Assembly (NCBI RefSeq): GCF_030433715.1
Contig: NZ_JAROCC010000006.1
Coordinates: 146,521 to 210,520, forward strand
DNA from: Sporosarcina highlanderae
Lineage (GTDB): Bacteria; Bacillota; Bacilli; Bacillales_A; Planococcaceae
Reading direction: 5' to 3'
DNA: 64,000 nt
The first letter of the stretch is position 1. Each line of letters begins with the position of its first letter. Made by a program: the position numbers and the translations under genes. This document shows positions 54,025 to 63,000 of the stretch, piece after piece. The notes beneath the pieces are model-generated. The model saw only the letters and a program-made list of their open reading frames with translations. It did not search any database and had not been told where the DNA came from.

Positions 54025-55371
54025 TTATTCCATTACAGAATGTTTCTCAAGAAATTTAGTATCGAAGTCGCCGGATTTGAATACTTCATGATTCATCAAA
54101 TTGTAATGGAAAGGTACTGTTGTTTCTACGCCTTCGATGATGAATTCGTCTAGTGCACGTTTCATCCTTGCTACAGCTTCCTCACGCGTATCGGCATGGA
54201 CGATCAGTTTTGCAACCATGGAATCATAGAAAGGCGGGATTGAATAGCCGGTATACACAGCCGAGTCCACCCTTACGCCATATCCGCCTGGAGGCATATA
54301 CATTGTTACTTTTCCTGGGGACGGCATGAAGTTTTTGGATGGATTTTCGGCATTGATACGGCATTCGATTGCCCATCCGTTGAATTTAATATCCTTTTGA
54401 CGGAATGCCAATTTTTCACCTGCAGCAACTTTTAATTGCTGTTGGATTAAATCTATTCCTGTAATCATCTCTGTAACAGGGTGTTCGACCTGGATACGTG
54501 TGTTCATTTCCATGAAATAGAACTTTTGATTAATATGATCGAAAATGAATTCAACAGTTCCTGCTCCACGGTAATTTACAGCTTGAGCGGCTTTTACTGC
54601 TGCCTCACCCATCTGCTCCCTGATTTTAGGGGTTAATGCAGGTGAGGGAGCTTCTTCAACAAGCTTTTGCATCCTTCTTTGAATAGAGCAATCACGTTCG
54701 CCCAAATGGATGGTATTGCCATACTTATCCGCAAGAACTTGAACTTCAACGTGACGGAAAATCTCTATATATTTCTCGAGATACACTCCTGGATTACCAA
54801 ATGCAGCTGCAGCTTCCTTTTGAGTGATCTTAATGCCTTTTACAAGCTCATCTTCATCCCTTGCTACACGGATTCCCTTACCACCACCACCGGCAGTTGC
54901 TTTTATGATGACCGGGAAACCAATTTCTTTAGCTACTTTAAGGCCTTCAACCTCATCTTCAACAATTCCATCGGACCCTGGAACAATCGGCACGCCAGCT
55001 TTTTTCATCGTTTCCCGCGCGACGTCTTTTGTTCCCATTTTTGAAATCGCTTCGGCAGTTGGCCCAATGAATTCAATATTCACTTCTTCACAAAGCTCGG
55101 CAAAACTTGCATTTTCAGCAAGGAAGCCATAGCCCGGATGAATTCCATCACAGCCAGTCAATTTTGCAACGCTAATAATATTTGAAAAGTTCAAGTAGCT
55201 ATCTTTCGAAAGTTTCGGGCCGATGCAATAAGCTTCGTCCGCAAGCTCGACATGGAGAGCCTCCCGATCCGCTTCCGAATAGACTGCCACCGTTTTAATA
55301 TCCATTTCTTTACATGCGCGGATGATTCGTACTGCAATCTCTCCACGATTAGCTATCAATACTTTTTTCAT
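54025..55371 (-). CDS. accC: acetyl-CoA carboxylase biotin carboxylase subunit
   Basis: A 448-residue ATP-grasp enzyme that carboxylates biotin on AccB for malonyl-CoA synthesis. It has [20 protein letters not shown], the ATP loop [18 protein letters not shown] and the active-site [23 protein letters not shown] follows AGGGGAGTTGCAGTA, 14 nt after accB. It could also feed the propionyl-type carboxyltransferase at 21.6-23.2 kb. Confidence 0.97.
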   Translation of the reverse strand: MKKVLIANRGEIAVRIIRACKEMDIKTVAVYSEADREALHVELADEAYCIGPKLSKDSYLNFSNIISVAKLTGCDGIHPGYGFLAENASFAELCEEVNIEFIGPTAEAISKMGTKDVARETMKKAGVPIVPGSDGIVEDEVEGLKVAKEIGFPVIIKATAGGGGKGIRVARDEDELVKGIKITQKEAAAAFGNPGVYLEKYIEIFRHVEVQVLADKYGNTIHLGERDCSIQRRMQKLVEEAPSPALTPKIREQMGEAAVKAAQAVNYRGAGTVEFIFDHINQKFYFMEMNTRIQVEHPVTEMITGIDLIQQQLKVAAGEKLAFRQKDIKFNGWAIECRINAENPSKNFMPSPGKVTMYMPPGGYGVRVDSAVYTGYSIPPFYDSMVAKLIVHADTREEAVARMKRALDEFIIEGVETTVPFHYNLMNHEVFKSGDFDTKFLEKHSVME

Positions 55372-55385
55372 TACTGCAACTCCCC

Positions 55386-55898
55386 TCAGTTTTGTTTGAC
55401 AAGGAAGAGAGGTTGTCCGTATTCGACCAATTGACCGTCTTCCACAAGAATCTCCACGATTTCTCCGGATACTTCAGCTTCGATTTCATTGAAGAGCTTC
55501 ATCGCTTCAACGATACAAACAATTTTCTCTGGGCTGACGGAATCACCTTTTTTCACATAAGCAGGTGCATCCGGGGATGAAGACTGATAAAATGTGCCGA
55601 CCATCGGAGATGTAATCTTGTGTAAAGAAGGGTCAACTTCTGCGGCAGGTGAGTTCGATGAAGTCTCGTTGTTTGTTGTGTCAACTTTTTCTTGTTTAGG
55701 CTCTTCTTGCTTCACTGCTTGCACTGCCGGTGCTGTTTGTTGAACAGATTCCACATTTTTCTGTTCCGGATGCACTTGTGCACTCGAACTACCTTTTTCC
55801 AATTTTATCTTCGTGCCTTCTGATTCAAATGTAAATTTTTCAATTGAGGATTGATCGATTAGTTTAATGATTTCTCGGATTTCTTGAATTTTCAACAT
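55386..55898 (-). CDS. accB: biotin carboxyl carrier protein
   Basis: A 170-residue carrier. The N-terminal part ([20 protein letters not shown]) is followed by a Gln/Glu/Ala-rich linker and the biotinyl domain, with the biotinylated Lys in [17 protein letters not shown] at 55898 has AGGAGAA 8 nt upstream; an in-frame TTG two codons earlier is less well placed. It is first of accB-accC-yqhY. Confidence 0.95.
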   Translation of the reverse strand: MLKIQEIREIIKLIDQSSIEKFTFESEGTKIKLEKGSSSAQVHPEQKNVESVQQTAPAVQAVKQEEPKQEKVDTTNNETSSNSPAAEVDPSLHKITSPMVGTFYQSSSPDAPAYVKKGDSVSPEKIVCIVEAMKLFNEIEAEVSGEIVEILVEDGQLVEYGQPLFLVKQN

Positions 55899-56013
55899 TG
55901 ACAATTCTCCTGACTCTAATTTTTTCTGTACTACACCTATTTTAGACGTTTTTCATACATAATGAAATAGATATAGTCGATTTGCTTCGAAAAAGAGTCG
56001 GTTAATAAGAAAA

Positions 56014-56030
56014 AGACCCTTTTAGGGCCT
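56014..56030 (-). terminator. terminator after spoIIIAH
   Basis: AGACCCT and AGGGCCT form a short stem with a TTT loop (one mismatch); TTTTTCTT follows on the minus strand. Confidence 0.65.
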
Positions 56031-56040
56031 AATCGAAGAG

Positions 56041-56574
56041 TTATTCCATAAAGTCGACCTGGACGACACGTGCATTTTCCCAGCTCGTCATTACGTATTG
56101 TGTAATTTCAGCTGCCATTTTAGAAGAATGTCCATCTTCTGCTACGACCTTGACAGTAACCTTGCCGTTTTCCATTCTTACAAAAGCATCGGGATACCCA
56201 AGTGCTTTAATTTGAATCTCCATCATTTCCTCTGCAGATGTTTGTTTAATGAGTTCATTCATTTCCTCATATGCCGCTATTTTATCTTCCGCTGACAAAT
56301 CTGCAGATAGCATTTTTGATGTCAATTGATCTTTCAGGCTGCTTCTTTCGTGCATCGCTGTCATTCTCATTTCTTCAAACAGCATTGAATCCGCATAGAC
56401 AGGTTTTGTTGCACTTTCGGTATCCGGCTTTGAAACTGTACCTTTGTCATTATCACCGAAAATTGCCATTGCATCTAAATCCATTGGTGCTTCCTTTTTC
56501 AAGTAGTATATTGAAATTACCGCTACGAGACTTAGTAAAGTTAAAAACCAGACAGTTCTTTTATTCGCTTTCAA
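56041..56574 (-). CDS. spoIIIAH: stage III sporulation protein AH
   Basis: SpoIIIAH sits in the mother-cell membrane and binds forespore SpoIIQ across the septum. The 177-residue product has one N-terminal helix (TVWFLTLLSLVAVISIYYL) and a YscJ-like ring domain (MLSADLSAEDKIAAYEEMNE; ALGYPDAFVRMENGKVTVKV). B. subtilis SpoIIIAH is about 218 residues, so the linker is shorter here. The start is TTG at 56574, 8 nt after AAGGGGGA, overlapping spoIIIAG by 14 nt. Confidence 0.92.
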   Translation of the reverse strand: MKANKRTVWFLTLLSLVAVISIYYLKKEAPMDLDAMAIFGDNDKGTVSKPDTESATKPVYADSMLFEEMRMTAMHERSSLKDQLTSKMLSADLSAEDKIAAYEEMNELIKQTSAEEMMEIQIKALGYPDAFVRMENGKVTVKVVAEDGHSSKMAAEITQYVMTSWENARVVQVDFME

Positions 56575-56986
56575 CGTAAATCCCCCTTTTTTTCATTTCC
56601 TCGACGACAATCCGATGTTCAGGCAATTGGAGAACCGCCGACAAGATTCGTTTTATTTTGTTCTTCGTCATGGGATTGTCCGCACCTTCCGCAACGACTA
56701 GGATCCCTTGCAACGGGTTCTGTTTTTGAGACTTGGTGCCGGATACTGAAAAGTAATCTGTTAATGGGCTTGACTCATCTTTCTCATGATAATGTGGGTA
56801 GATGAACACTTCCCCAATACCTTCGATTTTCATCAATGCTTGTTCAAGTGCAGAAACCTCTCGACTCTCCTCCCCTTTCTTTGACTCCCCTCCCATCGAA
56901 CCAATTGTAGAATTGATGAAAATTATGAGGATCGCGAGTAGCGTTCCGATGAAGAGCATATGAAGTTTTCTTTTTGGTTTTTGCAT
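56561..56986 (-). CDS. spoIIIAG: stage III sporulation protein AG, short form
   Basis: A 141-residue protein with one membrane helix (LHMLFIGTLLAILIIFINST) and a ring-building domain whose end is recognisable (GILVVAEGADNPMTKNKIKR; VLQLPEHRIVV). B. subtilis SpoIIIAG has about 229 residues and builds a large ring. The insert between the two halves of its ring domain is mostly absent here (only HYHEKDESSPLTDYFSVSG lies between). Start ATG at 56986 follows GGTGATGAT. Confidence 0.88.
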   Translation of the reverse strand: MQKPKRKLHMLFIGTLLAILIIFINSTIGSMGGESKKGEESREVSALEQALMKIEGIGEVFIYPHYHEKDESSPLTDYFSVSGTKSQKQNPLQGILVVAEGADNPMTKNKIKRILSAVLQLPEHRIVVEEMKKRGIYVESE

Positions 56987-57053
56987 ATCATCACCATTTC
57001 ATTCTTTCGAGCCGGATATGGTTCGTGTCATCTATGTTGCATGATATGCTTGT

Positions 57054-57233
57054 TCAGAAGAGGCTATGACCAAAAAATATAGTGATGGAATGAATGATCC
57101 AAATTCCTATCGCCATCTTCATTAGAGGTAGAAATTCGTCGTCTAACTCCCCAGGCAATAGTAGTGACAAGACGGAAGATAAAATGCAGATTAACAATAA
57201 TCCGCTTAAAAACGCTAACAAGCCACCCCTCAT
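57054..57233 (-). CDS. spoIIIAF: very short SpoIIIAF-like membrane protein (59 residues)
   Basis: The ATG at 57233 lies 1 nt after the spoIIIAE stop. The product has two hydrophobic helices (LLAFLSGLLLICILSSVLSL and MKMAIGIWIIHSITIFFG) joined by LLPGELDDE, then stops. This matches the helix-LLP-helix N-terminus of SpoIIIAF, which is about 206 residues in B. subtilis. The whole extracellular C-terminal domain is missing, and no continuing frame is found in the 67 nt before spoIIIAG. Identity rests on position and helix pattern. Confidence 0.65.
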   Translation of the reverse strand: MRGGLLAFLSGLLLICILSSVLSLLLPGELDDEFLPLMKMAIGIWIIHSITIFFGHSLF

Positions 57234-57234
57234 T

Positions 57235-58134
57235 TCATCTCACAACTGTTATCAATTTGACAAGGATGACTGTAAATAACGCGGTATAGATGAACGCGAA
57301 TGCTACTAGGAAGGAGACTGCACAAAGTACAAATAACGTTTTCCCGATGTCATCGAGTATGCCTGTGATCTCTTCGTTCGCAAACGGTTCTATCAGAGCT
57401 GCTGTCCATCGATAGAGAAATCCAGTAAGCAACGTCTTTAAAGTTGGTAATAATGCTACAGACCAGATTGTAATAATTAGCCATGCTCCAATGAAAACAC
57501 TTGCACCCGAGGAATAACGTCCGATAGCCCCCAAGCTATCCGTCATGAACGAACCAATTAGTGGTATGTTTTGGCGGATCAGCTCCTTTATCGGTTCGCT
57601 CGTAACACCCGTCAATGCCCATGATATAGTCCCTCCTGCTGTGATAAATATCGAATAGGCAGCAACCAATGCGGATACAAGGCTAATTAGGGATGTCCGC
57701 AGCAATTCCGCCATCTTCGTAAAAGGGATTGAAGGATTTAGTCTTGATAGGATGTCAAACAGCATCGTTGCTGACAGTAGAGGAATCAGGATTTTATCAG
57801 ATAGTATGACTGCACCGTTCGCAAACAACAGCATGGCAGGCTGGAAGTTCAGCATACTGAAAGATCCTCCGGATGCAATTATACTTGCCGTTAATAAGGG
57901 ATAGATTGATATGAACATTGATGCAATCGTCTGAGTAATGCCTCGTATCATTTGAAAATGCTCAAATGCAGGTTGAATAACAACAGTCAGCACAATGAAA
58001 AAAAGAAACATTCTCGTCCATTTGCTGAACGACGGAAAAAGAAAATCTAACACCAACACCATAAATGAGGAAATGATAACGACGATAAAGCTGGATAGTA
58101 CGGTTCCGATTACAGATTCAAGCATAGCTATCAT
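57235..58134 (-). CDS. spoIIIAE: stage III sporulation protein AE, N-terminally short
   Basis: A polytopic membrane protein of 299 residues, the largest channel component. It aligns with the membrane part of B. subtilis SpoIIIAE (about 399 residues): SIYPLLTASIIASGGSFS, LRTSLISLVSALVAAYSIF, IPLIGSFMTDSLGAIGRYSS and a C-terminal TALFTVILVKLITVVR. The signal peptide and ~100-residue extracellular N-terminal region known from B. subtilis are absent; the protein opens directly with helix 1. ATG at 58134 has only a weak ribosome site. Confidence 0.88.
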   Translation of the reverse strand: MIAMLESVIGTVLSSFIVVIISSFMVLVLDFLFPSFSKWTRMFLFFIVLTVVIQPAFEHFQMIRGITQTIASMFISIYPLLTASIIASGGSFSMLNFQPAMLLFANGAVILSDKILIPLLSATMLFDILSRLNPSIPFTKMAELLRTSLISLVSALVAAYSIFITAGGTISWALTGVTSEPIKELIRQNIPLIGSFMTDSLGAIGRYSSGASVFIGAWLIITIWSVALLPTLKTLLTGFLYRWTAALIEPFANEEITGILDDIGKTLFVLCAVSFLVAFAFIYTALFTVILVKLITVVR

Positions 58135-58149
58135 GGATTCTTCATCCGA

Positions 58150-58527
58150 TCATTTAATGATAAATTTTGAGAGGGTTTCAATTAGTAGTGATAATTGTGG
58201 CAGCCAAAATGTTAAGATAACGATTTTAATAGCAAAATGTGCTACTTTTGCGATTGACTCGTACCCTGCTTCTGAAACATGCTTTACAATTATTTCTGAG
58301 AAATAGAATAAAAGGACGCTTCCAATCAGTAATTTCGCATACGGACCAGGTAGTGGTGCGAACAGTTGCATGAAGGTTTTACCGAAAGGTACGATGACCG
58401 TCATTCCGACATACGACAGAAAGATGAAAAATATTGCAGCGTAGATAATCGGTTGTAAACTTTTGGTGACAAATGACACGGTTAGTAGAAGGAGATAAAT
58501 GACAATCAGTTGAAAGATTGTAACCAT
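58150..58527 (-). CDS. spoIIIAD: stage III sporulation protein AD
   Basis: A 125-residue protein with about four membrane helices, close to the 133 residues of B. subtilis. The C-terminal segment ESIAKVAHFAIKIVILTFWL followed by PQLSLLIETLSKFI is diagnostic. It follows spoIIIAC by 3 nt, with a weak ribosome site suggesting coupling. Confidence 0.88.
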   Translation of the reverse strand: MVTIFQLIVIYLLLLTVSFVTKSLQPIIYAAIFFIFLSYVGMTVIVPFGKTFMQLFAPLPGPYAKLLIGSVLLFYFSEIIVKHVSEAGYESIAKVAHFAIKIVILTFWLPQLSLLIETLSKFIIK

Positions 58528-58530
58528 AAT

Positions 58531-58740
58531 TTAGAATGCCAGCGAGAGCCACTGAAAGAACTCAGCAATTTCTAAGAAGAAAATTCTTAGGAAACGTATC
58601 ATTTCGGCGGCAATATAAATATAGGCTACAAAAAAGAGAAAGAATGAGAACTCCTTCTTACCGGTCTGTTCGAAGAAAACATGTAAAAATCCAATGACTA
58701 ATCCAATACCGGCTATTCTTAGTAAATCATTCAATTCCAA
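58531..58740 (-). CDS. spoIIIAC: stage III sporulation protein AC, first gene of a reduced spoIIIA operon
   Basis: A 69-residue protein with two membrane helices (LLRIAGIGLVIGFLHVFFEQ; FSFFLFFVAYIYIAAEMIRF). The IAGIGLVIGFLH and GKKEFS segments match SpoIIIAC, 68 residues in B. subtilis. TTG at 58740 is chosen: AAGGGGGA lies 7 nt upstream, it gives the family length, and an ATG at 58758 would coincide with the predicted transcription start. spoIIIAA and spoIIIAB, which normally precede it, are not present. Confidence 0.88.
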   Translation of the reverse strand: MELNDLLRIAGIGLVIGFLHVFFEQTGKKEFSFFLFFVAYIYIAAEMIRFLRIFFLEIAEFFQWLSLAF

Positions 58741-58763
58741 TTCGGGTTCCCCCTTCATGTAAC

Positions 58764-58792
58764 AACCTATGAAAGGGCGTGGGGAAATATGA
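58764..58792 (-). promoter_or_regulatory. SigE-type promoter for spoIIIAC-AH
   Basis: On the minus strand TCATATT (58786-58792) matches the SigE -35 consensus KMATATT fully and CATAGGTT (58764-58771) matches -10 CATACAHT at 6 of 8; the spacer is 14 bp. Predicted +1 is near 58757. The spoIIIA operon is SigE-controlled in B. subtilis. Confidence 0.7.
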
Positions 58793-58806
58793 TGGAGAAT
58801 TTAATA

Positions 58807-58981
58807 CTGTTGATTTTCGCTTCAGGCGGACGGTTTCCAATCGAACCACGAAGAGTTCGATTTGCCGTATTTCTGCGCTTTTTGCAGAAATTAAGGCAGG
58901 GGCTAACTACTACGTGCTCGTAACGCTACGCTTTTACTCGCAAAAGCCGTTCTTCGTAACGGCTTTCGCTACAATCAACGG
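58807..58981. repeat. intergenic repeat, family A (175 bp), at the spoIIIAA-AB position
   Basis: Begins CTGTTGATTTTCGCTTCAGG and ends ACAATCAACG. It shares TTTGCCGTATTTCTGCGC and the ~55-bp block starting GCTCGTAACGCTACGC with 23859-24105, in the same orientation. It sits between efp and the spoIIIAC promoter, where spoIIIAA and spoIIIAB would be expected. Confidence 0.8.
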
Positions 58982-59019
58982 AATACCCTAGTAATAAATA
59001 GACCCTTTTTAAATGAAAA

Positions 59020-59052
59020 AACACTTCGCTCCCCTATTAGGAACGAAGTGTT
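59020..59052 (-). terminator. terminator after efp
   Basis: Stem AACACTTCG / CGAAGTGTT (59020-59028 with 59044-59052); TTTTTTC follows on the minus strand. Confidence 0.9.
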
Positions 59053-59065
59053 ATTAAAAATCTTA

Positions 59066-59623
59066 TTAAGCTCGTGATACGTATTCGCCTTCTTCTGTGT
59101 TGATGATTAGTTTGTCACCAACGTTGACGAAGAATGGTACTTGGACGATTTTGCCTGTTTCGAGAGTTGCAGGTTTTGAGCCGCCGCTTGCTGTGTCGCC
59201 TTTGATGCCTGGCTCTGTTTCAGTTACTTCAAGAGTAACAGTTGCAGGTAGTTCAACGCCAAGGATTTCATCTTTGTAGGAAATGATATGAACTTCCATG
59301 TTTTCTCTTAGGTACATCAATTCTTCTTCGATTTGTCCAGAAGGAAGTTCGATTTGATCATAAGATTCATTGTCCATGAAAACATGGTCGTCACCATTTG
59401 CATATAAGTATTGCATGCGACGGTTGTCGATTTGAGCCTTTTCCACTTTCTCACCTGCGCGGAATGTCTTTTCATTCACGTTACCTGAACGCAGATTACG
59501 AAGTTTCGAGCGTACAAATGCTGCACCTTTTCCTGGTTTAACGTGTTGGAAATCGATGACGCGATAAATATCCCCGTCAACTTCGATGGTAAGACCTGTT
59601 TTAAATTCGTTTACTGAAATCAT
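59066..59623 (-). CDS. efp: elongation factor P
   Basis: EF-P relieves ribosome stalling at polyproline stretches. The 185-residue product has the KOW-like domain with Lys32 in [17 protein letters not shown], the usual modification site, and two OB domains ending [20 protein letters not shown]. It follows yqhT by 22 nt. Confidence 0.97.
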   Translation of the reverse strand: MISVNEFKTGLTIEVDGDIYRVIDFQHVKPGKGAAFVRSKLRNLRSGNVNEKTFRAGEKVEKAQIDNRRMQYLYANGDDHVFMDNESYDQIELPSGQIEEELMYLRENMEVHIISYKDEILGVELPATVTLEVTETEPGIKGDTASGGSKPATLETGKIVQVPFFVNVGDKLIINTEEGEYVSRA

Positions 59624-59645
59624 TCTGTTTCCTCCAATATGTTCG

Positions 59646-60704
59646 TTATAGGATGATTAATTCTTTTGGTGAATGTGTCAAACGGACATTTCCTTCTTCC
59701 GTAATAATGATATCATCCTCAATACGTACACCGCCAACTCCAGGTAGGTAAATACCCGGTTCAACAGTGACTGCCATATTCGGAACAAGCACCGTTTCCG
59801 AGCGGAACGATAATCCTGGTCCCTCATGGACTTCAAGTCCAATTCCATGTCCAGTCGAATGTCCGAATGCTTCACCATATCCCTTAGACTTGATGTAGTC
59901 ACGAGCAACCGCATCTGCCTCTATACCAGTCATACCCGGTTTGATCTGTTCTAACGCTAATTGTTGCGCAACACGTGTCACTTCGTAGATTTCCTTCATT
60001 TTTTCAGACGGCTCACCAACTGCAACTGTCCGTGTAATGTCGGAAATATAGCCTTTATAAAGAGCACCATAATCTAAAGTGACTAATTCACCGGACTGGA
60101 TTATTTTATCCGAAGCGACGCCATGTGGCAATGCCCCACGCTCGCCTGAAGCAACAATTATATCGAAAGATGATGAAGTAGCACCTTGTTTTCTCATGAA
60201 CATTTCCAGTTCATTCGATACTTCAAGCTCTGTCACGCCTGGTTTTATGAATGTACAAATATGTGCAAAAGCGTCATCTGCAATTTTCGCTGCCTGCTTG
60301 AGAATTTCAATTTCTTCTGGTGTTTTTACCATGCGAAGATTTTCGATAATTCCCGATACAGCCTTTAATTCCGCGTCCACTTTTTCGTTGTACATCTCAT
60401 ACATACCAAACGTTAGATTGTCTTTTTCGAAACCTAATGTCTTTGCATTCATTTCTTTAACTTGCGCAGCAACTTCTTCAATGAGCGTCTTTTCATGTTT
60501 TACGATTCGGAATCCTTGCACCTGCTTTGCCGCTTGTTCCGTATACCGGAAATCTGTGATGAATACAGCATCATCTGCGGATACGACAGCTACCCCAGCA
60601 CTGCCTGTAAATCCGGTAATATAGCGTCGGTTGTAAGGATTTGTTACCAAAAGTGCATCAATTCCACTTTCCTTCAATGCGTCACGTAATCTTGACAGTT
60701 TCAT
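59646..60704 (-). CDS. yqhT: M24 family Xaa-Pro aminopeptidase (YqhT-like)
   Basis: A 352-residue dinuclear-metal peptidase. The N-terminal creatinase-like domain ([20 protein letters not shown]) is followed by the pita-bread domain with metal ligands in [58 protein letters not shown] and the last Glu. It overlaps aroQ by 4 nt (ATGA). Whether it hydrolyses Xaa-Pro dipeptides or N-terminal Xaa-Pro is not decided. Confidence 0.92.
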   Translation of the reverse strand: MKLSRLRDALKESGIDALLVTNPYNRRYITGFTGSAGVAVVSADDAVFITDFRYTEQAAKQVQGFRIVKHEKTLIEEVAAQVKEMNAKTLGFEKDNLTFGMYEMYNEKVDAELKAVSGIIENLRMVKTPEEIEILKQAAKIADDAFAHICTFIKPGVTELEVSNELEMFMRKQGATSSSFDIIVASGERGALPHGVASDKIIQSGELVTLDYGALYKGYISDITRTVAVGEPSEKMKEIYEVTRVAQQLALEQIKPGMTGIEADAVARDYIKSKGYGEAFGHSTGHGIGLEVHEGPGLSFRSETVLVPNMAVTVEPGIYLPGVGGVRIEDDIIITEEGNVRLTHSPKELIIL

Positions 60705-61153
60705 AGTTTTACCCCTTTTCTACGGAGAAGGAAAGCTTGGAGTGCAAGCTCATAACCGCTTGTGCCAAAACCGGATAACTGACCGACGCACACGGGAGCG
60801 ATTAAAGAAGTATGTCTGAACGGTTCCCGACTATGTATATTTGAGATATGGATTTCGATAACCGGAATATCCACCGAAGCAATAGCATCCCTTATTGCAA
60901 TGCTTGTATGTGTATAAGCACCTGGATTAAAAATGATTCCATCGTAACCGAAGTCATATGCCTCGTGGATTTTATCAATCAGCGCACCTTCACTGTTTGA
61001 TTGATAAAAGAAAAGCTCCACAAGGCTTTCGGAAGCAATGGATTGCAGTTTTTGTTCGACATCCACTAACGTCTCAGCCCCATAAATATCCGGTTCCCTT
61101 TTTCCAAGTCTATTCAAGTTTGGTCCATTCAGAACAAGCAGTTTCACCGCCAC
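60701..61153 (-). CDS. aroQ: type II 3-dehydroquinate dehydratase
   Basis: A 150-residue dodecameric enzyme of the shikimate pathway. It has LLVLNGPNLNRLGKREPDIYG with the catalytic Tyr (quoted across two short segments), the anion-binding FNPGAYTHTSIAIRDAI and EIHISNIHSREPFRH with the catalytic His. It is first in aroQ-yqhT-efp. Confidence 0.95.
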   Translation of the reverse strand: MAVKLLVLNGPNLNRLGKREPDIYGAETLVDVEQKLQSIASESLVELFFYQSNSEGALIDKIHEAYDFGYDGIIFNPGAYTHTSIAIRDAIASVDIPVIEIHISNIHSREPFRHTSLIAPVCVGQLSGFGTSGYELALQAFLLRRKGVKL

Positions 61154-61215
61154 ACCATTCCTCTCACCATTATCTTTCCCATTTTATCATATCGCTACAT
61201 TGTCGCAACCTATTT

Positions 61216-61635
61216 CTACGAGTTAATTGAAGATTTTACCTCATAGACGGCCGTTCCAGTGACGAATCTGCTGACAACCGCAATTATTGAAAAGAATGGA
61301 ATTGAAATCGACTTGATGCCTTCCCAAAGCGTCGATGGTGAGTAGATGACCCACTCAAGAGCAACTGCACAAATCACACTTATGACAAGTGCTGTAATTG
61401 CTGGCGAAATGTTGACTGTCAATTTTGAAACCAAATAAAAAATACCGAAAACAATTAAAAGAATGATAAATAATAGTACCCATTTGGAATATTCATTCTT
61501 GGACCCGAAAATTAACCATTTCTTCGCCCAGCCAACAGGTGACCATTTAATAAAATTAAAAAATTGCAGGAATTTTAAAGAGATTAATGTAAATAAAGCC
61601 GCAAAGAATGAGGTCCAAGCCATTGTTTTGCTCAT
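61216..61635 (-). CDS. yqhR: conserved membrane protein YqhR-like
   Basis: A 139-residue protein with about four membrane helices (WTSFFAALFTLISLKFLQFF; WVLLFIILLIVFGIFYLV; ITALVISVICAVALEWVI). The FNFIKWSP and SPSTLWEGI parts and its position opposite yqhQ fit YqhR. Function is unknown. ATG at 61635 follows AAGGAGG; the frame extends farther upstream but without ribosome site and across the divergent promoter region. Confidence 0.7.
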   Translation of the reverse strand: MSKTMAWTSFFAALFTLISLKFLQFFNFIKWSPVGWAKKWLIFGSKNEYSKWVLLFIILLIVFGIFYLVSKLTVNISPAITALVISVICAVALEWVIYSPSTLWEGIKSISIPFFSIIAVVSRFVTGTAVYEVKSSINS

Positions 61636-61843
61636 AATCAGTGATTCCTCCTTAAAAGAAGTGTCGGGAAAGATAAGTTTTTTTAAACCTAAAAGGTGGA
61701 GTAATGGTTCGGTTTTTTGTACAATAACTAGATAAGATGTTGTCATCCTTATAAAGGATAAGCTTTTCCTTTTAAGCTCGATTTCAATCATAGTTAACGC
61801 AGTCATGCGATTCTCACTTGAAAAAGAAGGTGTTGGGTAAATT

Positions 61844-62821
61844 ATGACCAAAAAGCAACAGCCTACATATGGTGGGCAAGCACTTATAGAAGGAGTAATG
61901 TTCGGAAGCAAGAATCATACGGTCACTGCAATTAGACGAAAAGATGAATCACTTGATTATTTTTACGTTCCGACAGAACAGAAACCAATTCCTATGAAGC
62001 TTAAAAAAATTCCTTTAATACGTGGAATTGTAGCGTTAATCGAATCGGCAGGGATTGGATCAAGGCACTTAACGTTTGCGAATGAGCGGTATGATGTGAT
62101 GCCTGGAGAAGAGGTCGTGGAAGAACAGGAGTCTTCAAAGTTAGCTATGGTTTTAGGAGTGGCGGCAGTTGGTGTTCTTTCATTCTTGTTCGGCAAATTC
62201 GCTTTCACATTAGTTCCTGTCTTTTTGGCGCAAATGTTGGATTTTATAGCTCCCGGAAAAACAGCCCAAATACTGTTGGAAAGCTTTTTCAAGTTGGCGT
62301 TGCTTTTGATATACATTTCACTTATATCAATGACACCACTTATTAAACGAGTGTTTCAATATCACGGGGCGGAGCATAAAGTGATCAATGCTTATGAAAA
62401 TGGATTACCGTTAACCGTGGAAAATGTTCAGGCGCAGTCACGTCTGCATTATCGTTGTGGCAGCAGCTTTTTGCTATTCACTGTCATTGTTGGCATGTTC
62501 ATCTATTTCCTAGTCCCAGCAGACCCTCTCTGGTTACGGATTGTGAATCGTATTTTATTAATACCTGTCGTGATCGGGATTTCATTTGAAGTGCTACAAT
62601 TTACGAACAGCCTTCGTAATATTCCAATATTGAAATACTTAGGGTATCCTGGACTGTGGCTTCAGTTGTTGACTACGAAAGAGCCTGAAGATAATCAAGT
62701 TGAAGTGGCGATCGCTTCTTTTAATAAGTTGTTGGAAATTGAAGAGCAAGGAATTGAGAATGTCGAGATATTAAAATCGACTGATGCAAATGTGCAAGAT
62801 TCTACAGTTCCGGTTAATTAA
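61844..62821 (+). CDS. yqhQ: DUF1385 family membrane protein YqhQ
   Basis: A 325-residue membrane protein. The family start YGGQALIEGVMFGSKNHTVT is followed by helices (MVLGVAAVGVLSFLFGKFAF), the motif FQYHGAEHKVINAYENGLPL and RLHYRCGSSFLLFTVIVGMF. DUF1385 proteins are widespread in Firmicutes and have been described as metal-dependent enzyme-like, without a proven role. It is divergent from yqhR. Confidence 0.92.
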   Translation: MTKKQQPTYGGQALIEGVMFGSKNHTVTAIRRKDESLDYFYVPTEQKPIPMKLKKIPLIRGIVALIESAGIGSRHLTFANERYDVMPGEEVVEEQESSKLAMVLGVAAVGVLSFLFGKFAFTLVPVFLAQMLDFIAPGKTAQILLESFFKLALLLIYISLISMTPLIKRVFQYHGAEHKVINAYENGLPLTVENVQAQSRLHYRCGSSFLLFTVIVGMFIYFLVPADPLWLRIVNRILLIPVVIGISFEVLQFTNSLRNIPILKYLGYPGLWLQLLTTKEPEDNQVEVAIASFNKLLEIEEQGIENVEILKSTDANVQDSTVPVN

Positions 62822-62822
62822 T

Positions 62823-62858
62823 AAAAGGAAGTGTCCCGATAGATGGACACTTCCTTTT
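62823..62858 (+). terminator. terminator after yqhQ
   Basis: Perfect stem AAAAGGAAGTGTCC / GGACACTTCCTTTT directly after the stop codon, ending in TTTTT. Confidence 0.92.
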
Positions 62859-62894
62859 TGTGTATTTTATACATAAAAATGACATTTCGCAAAA

Positions 62895-62924
62895 CCGTTG
62901 ATTAGCGCTCCAGGCGGACGCTTC
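62895..62924. repeat. fragment of palindromic intergenic repeat
   Basis: CCGTTGATTAGCGCTCCAGG, then CGGACGCTTC: one end of the family at 23859 and 58807, with the rest missing. Confidence 0.55.
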
Positions 62925-63000
62925 TTACCTGTAGTCAAGTGCTTTCCTAAATAATTTATCAATACAAAATAATATTTATGGACATAGCACTGTCAACAAG

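Noticed and set aside
57094..57279. Plus-strand frame of 61 codons opposite spoIIIAF
   Set aside because: No ribosome site or promoter; it is the shadow of the spoIIIAE-AF coding strand.
61636..61911. Longer 231-residue version of the yqhR-like protein
   Set aside because: The added N-terminus has no ribosome site, runs across the divergent yqhQ start and is unlike a protein; AAGGAGG precedes the ATG at 61635.
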